In this document: positions 52,641 to 64,000 of the stretch, piece after piece
Position numbering within the stretch: position 1 is the stretch's first letter
Layout: every line of letters begins with the position of its first letter
Source of the DNA: Megalopta genalis
Lineage: Eukaryota > Arthropoda > Insecta > Hymenoptera > Halictidae
Direction of reading: 5' to 3'
Assembly: GCF_051020955.1 (NCBI RefSeq)
Contig: NC_135022.1
Location: 7,592,963 to 7,656,962, forward strand
Length of the DNA stretch: 64,000 bases
The notes under the pieces: generated by a model
What the model saw: only the letters and a program-made list of their open reading frames with translations
Database searches by the model: none
Told to the model about the DNA's origin: nothing
Translations under genes and position numbers: made by a program

Positions 52641-55600
52641 AATTAACAATAATGCCACATATGTATTACGTATCAACGAATGTTCATTAGACTTTAAAAT
52701 TCCAGTACCAAGACAAGGTAAATTCTCAGAAATTTCTTGGAATTCAACGAACCAATGGATGATGTCATTCTACCAAATCACGACGAACCTCGCTGAAGCC
52801 TACCACAATCAAAGCCGTTATCTGTATCCGATGAGACGACTCGACAACTTCCGTGATGGTAGCAGATAGTTGTTGAGTGTCATGAAAACATCAGAACCAC
52901 ATTTCGAAACGTACGAGTAGAAAAGAGCATCCTATATAGCAACGATAAAAATAGCATCTATAGAATACGATATAATAGAGAAGTAAAATTCGCCCCAGGA
53001 GTTCATTCGCATTAACTTGATTAATTATATCAAAGATAATTTATTATTTTTGATTATAGAGAAATAAGATTTTTGAATATTCTAACTATTTAAATTACTG
53101 TCCTAAATAAAATATAATGTTTTAAATAATCTATGAGGTTCACAAAATTCGAAAATGTCAAAATTACTTAAAAAATATTGTCATTCCGAAACTAGTCTCG
53201 AACGCATTTCCGAAACTCGATCAAGCCCAAATTATGCAAATAACTTCATTTCACATAGAAACAATGTTAGCGAGAAGGATTTTTTGAAATTGGAATGTTA
53301 CGACCCAAAATATTGCGAGAAATCTATTGCACTGTTATGTAAACAATAAACATTTACCATTTCTGTCTTTTTTAAAAACGTTTACAAAACCTCCAATAAG
53401 AATGAAAAATTACTTTCCTGACCGAGTCTTTTCCGTACTTCAACCTAAACCAATGCAGTGTCTCACAATCAGTGATAGTACCAAATTGCAGGTTCGAAAT
53501 ACACAGCGTTCGTACTCAAGCACATAATATACAACGCGATTCCATTTCACAAGAATAACTGCGATAAATACTGTTCGATATAAATCATAGACCTATTTAA
53601 ACCAATAACACTACTATGAAAAACCTCAGGAATAAGTTTATTAATTGCATTAACTCTGTAATACTATAAATGCTTGAGTTTGCTCGAAAAGATTCGACAT
53701 ACCTACTCTAGCTTACTTAATAGACAACAAGGTTATATCCTCGCAAAATTTGCTACAACTAGAAAATCTGCATTATCAATTTCATCGAATGAATGTTCCA
53801 AATTGATCATATAAACATGGATTTTTATAAATCTAGAGTATTTGATTTAATCGTGTCAGAATCGGAAGCAGACGGTAAATTGATCAACGTACTCAAGAAA
53901 GCAATATCTCTAGTGACAGTAGGATTTGAATGTAGAAATAAGTAGCAAGGCAATCAATCCTCTGAAGCTGTATTGCTTGTTATCCAAATATGGTTGCAAG
54001 TTTTTAACTAATGGAAAGCAACAGCAAATAATGACGTGTAAATAAAAATTACCGATTCAGATTTCAAGTTTGCTTCTACATGACGTTTAGTGCCATTACT
54101 GCACAATTTGATTCATAGATAATATACACGACTTCGCACAATCACTTCCGATCCTGTTCACCCCGAGAAGTAAATGTTTCAGACTGTTAACCAAATTCAG
54201 GAAAGTTCGGTATGAAAGATCCAACATCAAATCTCATATCCTTGCTCCAAAAGTACATCGAAATTCAGATCAATGTAGTCTTCCTTTTCTTGTTGATTAC
54301 TTCCGCAATCGCGCCATACAAAGTCTCAAGCAGAAGAACCAGTCTTCTAGATATCTGCTGAACACTGACGTGAATCTTGACATGAAAACTGCATCACTCA
54401 ATCTCCATATTGATCCAATCGGTTTTTGGTGACGATTAAAGCCGTAAATCTTCAAGCAAACAAATTCCTGCTTTCTAAATTTCCACTTGAATGTTTAGTA
54501 GGAATCGTGCAATCTTGGTATTTTTCATTATGTGATTAATATTTGTTGCCCGTTTATTGAGAATGTATCCACTGCAAGTTACATTTCTGGTTATGTATAT
54601 CACACTATTTGAAATTATGGAACCAAATTTCCAAATACTTTGGAAATTGAGATTGATAGTTGTGAACATGCTTTGAAAATGGCTATATTTACCTATAATT
54701 AATACTTAGGGAAGCATCGCTCCAATATCGAAAGATATGAGATAATTAATAGCCCAGCCATAGTTTTCTTCGACTACTGAAACCAAGCTGCAGTAGTATC
54801 ATTAATGCATTTCGAATAATTTGGTTTCGATGAATAACATAAGAGTGGGTGTTGCACTGCTTTTCTTCCTCTATATCATAACCACTACAGAAACTCATTT
54901 AGTTATTTCGGGCGCGTAGAGTACAAGAAATGACCTGCAAACTACCAAGAATGCACAGCTCTGTAGTAATAAAAAATGGAGTATTCTCAATCTGAATGTT
55001 CCATTTAATGCAACTCTTCATTTGTGGTGAAATTAGATGTTGGCGATTCCGTTGCTGATTCCGAATATTGGAAATTTGTCAAGCAACAACCCGACCCAAC
55101 TATAAATTTTCCAATACAGATCCAGTACGCTGAAGAAAATAGTCTCGTGTGTCTAAAATCAAATCGATCAATTTTAAATCGCCAGTCGATTACCTCCTCT
55201 TTACTGGTATCACTTGGATCGATGCATAAGAATTCTAGCGCGACCATTATTTATTTTCCGTCGTTTCCCATGCAACGTTGTTCGTTAGGGCATTGCCATC
55301 GTACACTGTAACGAACATTCAGTTCTGCTTAGTTTTCAATATTCACAACGAAATAAATAGGCCCTCACACCGCGACCGTGGTTAGTTTTCATTTGTCATG
55401 AGTTAGCAGCTACTGTTACGTAGATACATATAGTTACGCTTGTAATTCTTCTCTGCTATTGTGCACGCGATTCACGTTACGCTTGTAATACTTTTGCGCT
55501 TGCAGCCTAGCTTCGCTACAACCGATTGCGCTTGCAAATTTCGATACAGCTTTGTAGCCATAAATTGATCGCTTAATCGTATCATTCATGACCTTCACGA

Positions 55601-57300
55601 CACATCGTCACATTTCATCATTCTATTGTATATCATCTATAACCTCCTCTGTACGAATCTTATTGGTTAAAACATATTTAGCGTTATTACACCAGCGTTT
55701 TTTACCATACAGTCCACTATCCAATTCATCCTTCCAATCCTTCCTCCAATTCATTCTTCCCAACGAAAAGATACATTTGCAACATATTTGGAAATTTGAG
55801 AAGAATAATAAACTAGTAATTTTGGAAATTGTCGAACATTTAACTTATTTCTGCACTTTATGAGCCTTCCCGGGTACTACATATTTCCAAAACTTCATCC
55901 TCCGGTTACGTAAATACATACAACTGTGAGATGTAGATGGTTCATTCTATTATATAATATTTCACATAAAACATTATGATTCAGATTCTGATAATACTCT
56001 ACATTGATGTTTAAACCCACGATTTAAAAAAGTGATGAAAAAAGTGATGTCAATTTTGCAGGTTGTCTTCGCTATAGTAAGCATGAAAGTAGTATAATAA
56101 TACTTTACTATCCACACTTTAATTATGCATGATTCGTACTCAAGCCGCTATATGCACTATTCAGATTTGACGAGGAGATGACTATAAACAGTGCGGGCAT
56201 GTTCGTCGCAAAAGTCTTCTCGTTAGCTTTAAACTATACGATAGTAGGAGTTATGAATTGTACATTAAAATTAATATAACAATTTGCGTTCAAATTTTTT
56301 CGAGCAAACTTATTATCATACATACAAATACACTGTATGTTACCGTGTTCGTTTGAACAGTTCAAACAGATATATGTATAATTCTTATAGTTCAATACTG
56401 TGCATAGTACAAACAGAATTAAGTCTTATTACGAATAATTTCTTTCACGAACCATAACTGAACGCGACATCGGGACAAAAATGTGTAAATCGTACATCCG
56501 ATCGAAAAAATATAAAAACTCGTCTCGATGACTACATTGTGCAACATATGTCCAAAATGATCTATTGGAAACAAAAAATACTCCATAAATACTGCAGAAT
56601 TCGTTTGAATTGATAGAATTAAGAATTAACTTTCCTACCTCGAGTATAATGATATAAGAAAATGATCACGTTTTCAGCTGGCATTTATGCGTTACTATCC
56701 TATAAATGTAAGTTTCATAAATAACGCTAAATATTTATTAATAAAAATAAGATCAGATTAAATAAAACTAATTAAAACAAACACTATGTGGTATTACAAC
56801 ATAGTATAATATAAAGAGTATTTTCCCGAAACTACAGAGATTTAAATTATTATATTATCATTAAAAAGAATTTTTTCAGCTACTTTTAAAGTACACCTAT
56901 GAGATGATTTATTATGTGTACAACATTATTTAAAATACCAAAATTATGAAATCCTTTTTCGAAAATCATCGGTTAGTGTAAACCAGTGTATTACAAAAGA
57001 TGAAAGGTAACATTCTCTATTATTCCGAAAATGTCTAGTCATATAAGTCAACATAATAAAAAACATGGAGAATACTTAGGCAATTATGCAAACTAATATT
57101 TTTGTAATTTCTATTGCGTGTTTCGTCCAAATTTTAATAGGAGTTTGTAGACAAATGTTTTATTTTATTTTCTTCTCATGGTTACTCTGGGGTTTTAATA
57201 ATGTCAAGTAGAAAGTTGATTGAAGTCATAGAAAATGCTCACTGGAAGTGTGACATACGAAGAACATTCCTGACATATTTTTCATAGCTTATCTTTCACG
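52641..57300. other. AT-rich DNA without recognisable genes
   Basis: About 4.7 kb in which no convincing coding sequence was found. Short frames (for example 53155-53349 and 55024-55311) lack recognisable motifs. Around 55430-55560 a motif GTTACGCTTGTAAT occurs twice and CGCTTGCA recurs, which could be LTR or simple repeat debris. No tRNA or rRNA was seen. Confidence 0.5.
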
Positions 57301-57853
57301 TACTTTAAATTCGCTCAAGAATAATTATTCAGCCACAGGAAAAGAACGTCGAACATAACGTCGAAAACGTGGGAATTTAAGACAGCGTTAAATTCATTTA
57401 AGACATCCACAACCCACACTCTCGATGAGAGCCAAACGTCCAAATATCCAAATAACCAAATCGACGACCCAAGCATCTTTTGCAAACGCAATTCAATAGA
57501 TGAAACTGTGATAACAGCGAAGCCAAGATTAGAAGAAACAATGATGCAAACACCACTCATCTACAATCTCCCAGGAGCCTCATCTACGCCATTACATCTA
57601 CCAATAATCTCACCTGCCAAGATCAGTGAACCAAGTATAACTTAGTCTATACCTGATTGCGAATCTAAATCCCAGGAGAACAGCAGTTCAACTGATGGAG
57701 ACGAACCAGATATTAGCCCAGTTTTGCCACAACCTACGAACACGAATAACATTGTCACACCAGCAGATGAAATTCGATGAAAATTAATAGGAGAAGCTTG
57801 CAGTAGATTAATCGCAGGTCACAAGGGTGTAACGGAAACCTTAAATCAATTAA

Positions 57854-60169
57854 CCCTTTCGGTACTACCGCCGCCTATTGGCGGCATCCACGGAAAGTTA
57901 TGTGGGCACTTTATGTGGGCACCGTGAACAGCACCAACGGAAAGTTATGTGGGTATGATTACTCTCTATAGTACACATTACTTTACTATTCTGTGTTTAA
58001 AATTCCCGGCTGTTCTAATCGTTCCATTATAATATATAATTAGTAACAGTCAACAGCGTGCCTTAATTATATATGTTTTATAATATATAGATAAGCTACG
58101 AAAAACAAATTGGAATGTTTGCTTATGTCGTTAATTTTTTTAATGTATAACTTACAATTTGAATTTAGTTCCCTTCAGGATGAGTGTAAAACGCTTGAAA
58201 GGAGAACAATGAATAAAAGAAATCATTGATTCCAAAAGAGATTCTGATGAAGAAAATCAATATAATTTAGCATTTCGCAAAAGGAGGAACAATCGAGCAC
58301 GTGTACTTAGCACCTCAGAATCTGAAGAAGCAGAAGAGCCTGAAGTACGAATTGATACTCCTTCTAGCATCAAATGGACATCAAAGAAGCTCAGTCCAAA
58401 AATTCATGATGTTACGCCACATCATTCGGGAGTAGTTGGGAACAATTTAAATCGTTCGTCGAGAATTTTGGATTACTTCAGACTACTTTTTTCTGAAGAT
58501 TTAGTTAAATTTATTGTGGAAAAAACAAACAATTACTGGTGTCGACAGAAGGGTTCAGAAGGGATGGAAGTGGATGAATTATATTGTTTTATTGCTGCGT
58601 CGTTATTAATGACGCGAACCAAAAAGCTATCCTTAAATGAATATTGGTCTAAAGATAAGCTTCTCCGAAGCGATATATTCAGTCAAATTATGAGTAGAGA
58701 TCGCTACTTTTCATTATTGAAAGTGTTGCATTTTACGGACATAGTCGGTCGCACTGCTGATCGTTTATACAAAATAAATGAAGTAGTGGAAATGCTACGA
58801 ACATCTTTTTATCAATGCATTTCAGCCATACCAGCGGTTATGTATAGACGAAAGTCTACTCCTCTACAAAGGCCGTCTCTCATTTAAACAATATATTCCC
58901 CCGAAAAGGAGTAGGTTTGGTATAAAATCATTCCCACTTTGTGACTGCAAGACGGATTATATCCAAGATATAATCATTTATTGTGGGGCTAGTGCTACTG
59001 TAGCTACCGAATATCAATATATTGGAAAGCCAGGGAACTTTGTAATGTCGCTTTTGCAACCTTTTCTAAACAAAGGCCATTGGGTTGGCAACTAAGACTA
59101 TTGTATTTATCTGGATAACTGGTTTTCCAGTCCCATATTGTTCAACCTACCCCACGAAAAAAGTACGAACGCTTGTGGCACTGTGCAAAGAAGACGGAAA
59201 GAGATGCTTAAAATAACTGATAAATTGAAAAAAGGAAAGGCAGTGTTCCGCTCATCTGAAAATCTGTTTGCAATGAAATGGTTTGATAGAAAGAAATTTT
59301 ATATGCTTTTCACTATCCAAACCGCAGAATTTGCAGAAGTACCTAAGAAGTCAAGAAAAAATGAAATTGTTCTAAAGCCCAAAACGCATACTGCCTATAT
59401 AAGCACACCACAAAAAAACAAATCCCAATGGCGAAATTTCACCTTCAGTTGATTAAGGAAATATTAGAAAAATAACACAAGAATCATGAATATCATCGGC
59501 TCACAGGGGGACATTTTCCTTCGATATATCAGTCGGGGAAAAAAGATCGAAAACGAAGATGTGTTGTATGTGCGGCTGGTGGTGTGAGACGTGAATCCAA
59601 GTATCAGTGCGAACAATGTAATGTGGGCTTGCGCGTTTCCCCTTGTTTCGAAAACTATCACACCAAGTTACACTATTAGTTTTGTCGTTGATTATATTTC
59701 ACTATTAGTTTTATTATTTATTATGTTACACTATTAATTTTGTTATTTATTTTAATTTTGTAATATTGGACCATATTATTTATACCAATGCCATTTACTT
59801 TAATTAATGTACTGTAAAGAAAAAGATATGATTTTAGAACGTTAAGCGCCATGCCTGTTTTGTCTGTCCATTCGTCTGATCCGCGAGATAAGATACCGTC
59901 GAAATCGGTTTTCTGCCGAGGATTGGTTTAGGTTACGACAAAGCAGTATAAACATTTTAGAAATGTTTTTCAAACACGTTAAATTCCGCGTCAGTCACCG
60001 ATGTCGCGGTCCGAATGAAAAGTTTAGTGTCAATCACGCTCGAGATTTCTATGAATGCCGCAAAACATGTTTTCGCGGTTTACACTGTCGGACAGTGCAA
60101 CCACTCTTGCGAAAAACTTCCTCGTTCCACGAATGTATAACCGCGGCCAGGTCCTCCGTACCGAAAGGG
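57854..60169 (+). mobile_element. piggyBac-3, decayed piggyBac-superfamily transposon
   Basis: The 2316-bp element lies between TTAA at 57850-57853 and 60170-60173. Its ends match over at least 12 bp, CCCTTTCGGTAC. The left subterminal region carries CGGAAAGTTATGTGGG twice. It differs in sequence from piggyBac-1 and piggyBac-2, so three lineages are present. Removing it with one TTAA rejoins the gypsy integrase zinc-binding frame. Confidence 0.9.
58190..59679 (+). pseudogene. piggyBac-3 transposase, frameshifted and internally deleted
   Basis: The ATG at 58190 (MSVKRLKG) is followed by an early in-frame stop. The DDE core starts in 58468-58887, with a frameshift at the first Asp region (near 58850). 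The second Asp region (YLDNWFSSPILF) is present after another stop. Between about 59390 and 59400 an internal deletion removes the third catalytic Asp block. The C-terminal Cys-rich domain (CVVCAAGGVRRESKYQC, CNVGLRVSPC) ends with TAG at 59677-59679. It resembles piggyBac-1 more than piggyBac-2 in the core. Confidence 0.88.
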
Positions 60170-60924
60170 TTAAAAGAAAAATATCACTGCCCCGAAATGA
60201 GAAAAGATTCACAAGAATTCATTCGTTCACTTATCAGAACAAAACCCGTCAACCCGTGATTATTACGGACACATCTCTGGAACCTTTTGACGAACTTGCC
60301 ACGACACATTTGGACTACTTCCAAAAACAATCAATGGAAATCGCTACATTTTAACTATGCGAGACAATTTAAAAAAGTATTGGTTAGCAGTTGCTTTATC
60401 AGATATTAAAGAAATGATAATAGCTGACGCGTCCGCGAGTCATTTCATTGCAATACGTGAGACACCAAAATCCATTTCGATAGATGAAAACACTAGTTTC
60501 TTGGGAAACTAATGCTACATGTTGCCGAGATGGATCGTTAAAAAGGAGCCATATATTGTATTAACAGAACATCTAAAACAATACATCGAGTCATATGAAG
60601 AATGGGACCTCTACTTACCATTTGCCATGATTTCATATAAATACCTCCGTCCATGAAGCTACGAATTTCACACCCCACGAATTAATCTTCGGGAATTACG
60701 ATAAGTGAGCTAATCCGACATAACTTATGGTGGAGTAATACGTCCATGTGTAAAAAGAACCTGAAACAAGTAAATTCGATCCACGTTACATCGGGCCATA
60801 CGAGATAGTAGATGTCGGATATAAATAATGCAATTTTAAAAACAGATGCGACCGGACACCTAATCGCGAAACATCAGGATAAATTAAAACACTCCTTCGT
60901 CTTCGATAGTTCGTCCGACACAAA

Positions 60925-61286
60925 TTAAAAATTGGAATCACATTCAGGATGAAGTAAATCCCGCTGATTATCCAGAGGTGCACGAGGATCTCTTAATATG
61001 CCAATGTATAAGGAAAATGCAACTCGTGTTTGAAGCTGAAGAATACAAATTGTGTGAAAAATGTTGGTCTCGAGTGGCAGCAGAAGAAAGAGAATTATTT
61101 CCTGAAGGCTGCTGGCATACCATCGCAGGAAACCACAGAAGTGAGGCAGATTGTCATTGTGAAGGATATGGTTCTGTAATCCTGGAAACATCAAACGCTA
61201 GTCGATGCCGAGAATGCATCGAAGAATACATATTTCGAAATGTAACTGGAGACATTACAGTAATTAAAACATGGCAAGGCCATTGA
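60925..61286 (+). other. Unassigned Cys-rich ORF
   Basis: An open frame of about 120 codons (first ATG-like start near 60978) contains CQCIRK, CEKCW, CWHTIAG, CHCEGYG and CREC. The Cys pairs suggest a metal-binding fold, but I recognise no family. It follows the gypsy remnant directly and precedes the MRE11 relic. It could be a leftover host exon, a retroelement ORF or chance; no promoter or splice evidence decides. Confidence 0.35.
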
Positions 61287-61379
61287 TGTGGTTACTCAGT
61301 GGTAGCATCATGACCGTTGACAGCAACACACGCACATATATACTGCAAATAATTAATTTATACAAGCAGGAGAGTCATC

Positions 61380-62830
61380 GGATGAGAGCATTAATACTTT
61401 TGAAGAAATACTTCAATGTAGCAAGGAAAAAAATGTAGACCTTATATTTCATTCTGGAGATTTATTTCACGATGCGAAACCAACAACTTCTGATGAATTA
61501 AAATGTATGGAATTGTTAAATAAATACTATATGGGTCCCAGGTTAACAAGATATGATAATATCAATATAAGATGGTATTTGAAGTACGACAAATATTAAT
61601 GATTGTCTTTTCATCAGAGCAATTAACATCCAATTTTTGAGCGAGCCAGAATTAACATTCCCACACTGTACTTTTAAAACTGTAAATTTTTAGGATCCAA
61701 ATTTTAATATTGACATGCTAATATTTTCCATTCACGGGAAAAATGACCATCCAAGTAAGAAATATAATATCAATAGTTTAAGTACAGTGATTTTTCAACA
61801 TTGATTCAGCCATTAGTAATTATAATCAAAATTATAGGTTGTGGAATAAATGGGCCAAATGGACTTGTTGTCTGTGTCTGGTTTCATAAATTATTTTGGA
61901 AAATGGACAGCCACCCCTAAAATGATCATTCCTCCACTGATGATAAAAATGGGTAATACCCATGTTGCAATTTTTGGTTTAAGCTGCATGAACGATGATA
62001 AATTAATACGGATGTTGAACGATTTTAAGGTGAACTTATGAGATCCATATATGTATTGAGAGGTCTTTCCATTTATTTTTATTGCACATGATTTTCATTC
62101 ATAGGTGAAATGCTTTAATTTGTTTGTTTTACATAAAAAACGTGCACCATGTCTTAAACGTGGATATACTTCGGAAGCCCACCTTCCCTCTTTTGTTGAC
62201 TTTGTCGTGTGGGGAGGGGAACAGGAATGTTGTATCACACACGTGTTTAACTCTAAAAGACAATACTACATTTCTCAAACAGGTATATTTTTAGATTTAT
62301 TTATTAATTATGATGCATGAAAAATAAGAAACTACTGCTTAAGAAACGCACTTACAGATTGCGATTTCTTTATGCGAAGGCGAATCAAAGACCAAACACA
62401 TTGTCATACTTAGCGTAAACGGTAACAAGTTTAAGTTGAAGAAATTGAAATTAAAAACCGTTAGACCATTTGTGTTTGACACTCTGGTCCTTAATGATAC
62501 AAATATAAAAAGTAACAATGATAGATTGCTATCAGAATCAGTTTTTAATATCGTCGACCGACGCATAGAAAATGAATTGATTCCTAGTACCGCGGAACAA
62601 TTGTCAAATCATCCGAAGCAACCGGTCTTGCCGTATATTCGATTGAAAGTAATTTACTTGAAAGATAAAGAACGGTTCGATTCGACCAGGTAAGATTCTA
62701 TTAGTATATTAACGAATACAAGTAATAAATGGAAATAAATAATATGTGTATTTTATATTGGCACAGAAATATTGTGATAAAGTTGCTAATTCTCACGAAT
62801 TAATTGTATTCTGTAAAACAAGAAGTTCCG
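61380..62830 (+). pseudogene. mre11: MRE11 double-strand-break nuclease, intron-containing pseudogene
   Basis: Six exons collinear with MRE11 are visible: 61380-61541 (INTFEEILQ, SGDLFHDAKP), 61618-61754 (FLSEPELTFPHC), 61838-62029 (LLSVSGFINYFGKW), 62105-62282 (CFNLFVLHKKRAP), 62358-62689 (LCEGESKTKH, KTVRPFVFDT) and 62767-62830 (KYCDKVANSHELIVF). Introns are short with GT-AG ends. Known MRE11 is the nuclease of the Mre11-Rad50-Nbs1 complex. Decay: TAG at 61691-61693; the GNHD motif reads GKND; GHEH reads GGEQ, losing both metal ligands; a frame problem opens exon 3. The first exon(s) with the DxH motif are absent; gypsy debris lies upstream. Introns rule out a retrocopy. Confidence 0.8.
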
Positions 62831-63190
62831 GTAAGTACTCCAGGATACGACTGACATTATGAGCTATACTGAGGTAAACAAAAATTGCGATATTCTACAA
62901 GATGCTCGAAGGTAAAATTTGTGTTTGGTTTTTTAATTAGGAGAATTAAGGTTTTGTGGAAACCACATACAAGCAAAACTAAAAGGACACCAGTTTGGTT
63001 GAAAATAAAAACCTATGAACAATACTAACAGTGAATGATCTAAATAAAGCATTAGGTAAATTTGTTAACAAAAATAACACTAACGCTTTTAATAACCTAC
63101 AGAGGTCAAGCATATACAATGTAATATTTCAAAATATTGATTTGCCATTATAAGCTCGATTGTATTGTTACAATTAATTCTTTACATATA
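62831..63190. other. Gene-free stretch after the MRE11 relic
   Basis: AT-rich sequence that would be intron or downstream DNA of MRE11: it opens with GTAAGT, a canonical 5' splice site, at 62831. No further MRE11 exon was recognised. Confidence 0.45.
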
Positions 63191-63610
63191 GTCGTGAAAT
63201 AAAAGAACTTGTGCTATGTTTGGAAACTACTGAAACAACTGCAGATATTGGAAATATCAGGAAAGAAATTAAAAATTATTGTGATAAGAGAAAGGAGGAA
63301 GCACAAAAAGAAAAGACAGAAGTATATGTATACTTGCAAACAAACTCATTTAAAAATGATAATATACTATCAGATTTGACAGATTGGATAATCGCATGCT
63401 ATTTTATAGATGCAAACATTATTTGCTAATAGACCGGTAAAACCCTTCAATAATGACGAGATAATAGTTATTGTCAGTAGTAGTAACGATGAAGAAGAAG
63501 CGGAAAAAACAGATAAAGCTAATGGCAGTGGAGCATGTAACAAAAGCAAAGAAACCGATAAAAGTAATGAAAATCATAAAAGTTCTGTTGGTATAACATC
63601 TGAGAGGTAA
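63191..63610 (+). other. Unassigned exon-like ORFs
   Basis: A frame from about 63191 reads SREIKELVLCLETTETTADIGN, then a Lys/Glu-rich helix-like stretch, ending at 63429. An overlapping frame (63410-63610) is acidic and Ser/Lys/Asn-rich (SSSNDEEEAEKTD). AG precedes the first (CATATAG) and GTAA follows the second (GAGAGGTAA), as for exons. They might be a C-terminal part of the same gene relic or of a neighbour; I recognise neither. The rest to 64000 is AT-rich with no gene seen. Confidence 0.35.
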
Positions 63611-64000
63611 TTTACTTCAACTCAAAAACAGACAACAGCGCAGGTACATCATCGAACTCTATTAAACGATTCACAGTTTATATGCATAGGTCTTTGATTT
63701 ACTATTAACCATGACATTTTATCATTTGTTACAGGATGAAGCATTGGGCGGTGATGTAATAAAGAAAATAAATTGAGGGAAGCCTAATAAAATACGGTTC
63801 CTACGCAATTTCGATTCCAATTTAGATTAGTTTGTCCAGGTCCGAATCCTTGTTTATACACTACTTGTAAAACATTATATTAAACAAATACTTTTCATTA
63901 AATCTTGAAATATTTGATAATATATAATATATATTATATATAATTCGGACATTCAAGTTGCAACAAAAAAAAATACATACTATAAACAAATTTTAAAATC

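Larger units (their letters stand above)
57300..60900 (+). mobile_element. Ty3/gypsy retrotransposon pol remnant, split by piggyBac-3
   Basis: A degenerate Pro/Thr-rich spacer (57300-57780) leads into an integrase zinc-binding start (IAGHKGVTETLNQ). TTAA at 57850 and piggyBac-3 interrupt, and the domain resumes at 60174 as KEKYHCPEMRKDSQEFIRS. Further pieces to about 60860 resemble the integrase core (KQYIESYEEWDLYLPFAM) and the pol C-terminus (TGHLIAKHQDKLKHSF). Several stops and frameshifts make it non-functional. Gag, reverse transcriptase and LTRs are not seen. Confidence 0.75.

Noticed and set aside
53155..53527. Short ORFs in the AT-rich region
   Set aside because: No motif, no codon bias and no splice or promoter evidence; likely chance frames.
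1..64000. CRISPR array, tRNA genes or telomeric TTAGG repeats
   Set aside because: No regularly spaced short repeats, no tRNA-like fold and no TTAGG run were seen; the sequence is eukaryotic.

Overview
This window is a graveyard of nested transposable elements in an arthropod genome, most likely an insect. Evidence: R1-clade non-LTR retrotransposons with the 14-bp 28S target TGTCCCTATCTACT, insect-type piggyBac, mariner, Jockey, copia and gypsy elements, and a decayed MRE11 gene with short (about 75-85 bp) GT-AG introns. A hymenopteran would fit, but the sequence does not prove it. No rRNA, tRNA or CRISPR is present, and no clearly functional host gene was recognised.

Region 1 (1-31,564): a head-to-tail array of six R1-clade elements from five families, here named A to E. 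Order on the + strand: A1 (1-3576), B1 (3591-8013), C1 (8028-13778), D1 (13793 to about 20460), E1 (about 20461-25863), A2 (25878-31550). Five junctions carry the 14-bp 28S sequence (one with a mismatch) and no other rDNA; the D1/E1 junction lacks it. Each element encodes ORF1 (nucleic-acid binding, three CCHC knuckles) and ORF2 (AP endonuclease, reverse transcriptase, C-terminal Cys/His finger), usually overlapping by about 10 nt. A1 ORF2 is intact; the others carry one to a few lesions.

Region 2 (31,565-40,166): a B-family fragment (B2) joined to a C-family fragment (C2). C2 is split by a complete minus-strand E-family element (E2, 32764-39322) with a 15-bp target duplication. E2 ORF1 is itself split by an 898-bp TTAA-flanked foldback MITE.

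Region 3 (40,167-52,640): piggyBac-1 (decayed), a 5'-truncated mariner-like element, a 5'-truncated Jockey whose ORF1 is split by piggyBac-2 (intact 570-aa transposase), then a copia remnant and a possible gypsy pol tail.

Region 4 (52,641-64,000): AT-rich, gene-poor DNA; a gypsy integrase remnant split by piggyBac-3; an intron-containing MRE11 pseudogene that has lost catalytic residues; and unassigned short ORFs.

The most striking signal is a conserved RNA fold at the 3' end of ORF2 in families A, B, C and E. It has the sequence and topology of an HDV-like ribozyme core (P2, P3/L3, GGGCAAC-type joiner, P4, CNRA joiner, P2'). P2 covaries completely between families, but the upstream strand of P1 is not evident. 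Together with the mixed-family tandem array, this is the best candidate for an undescribed system.
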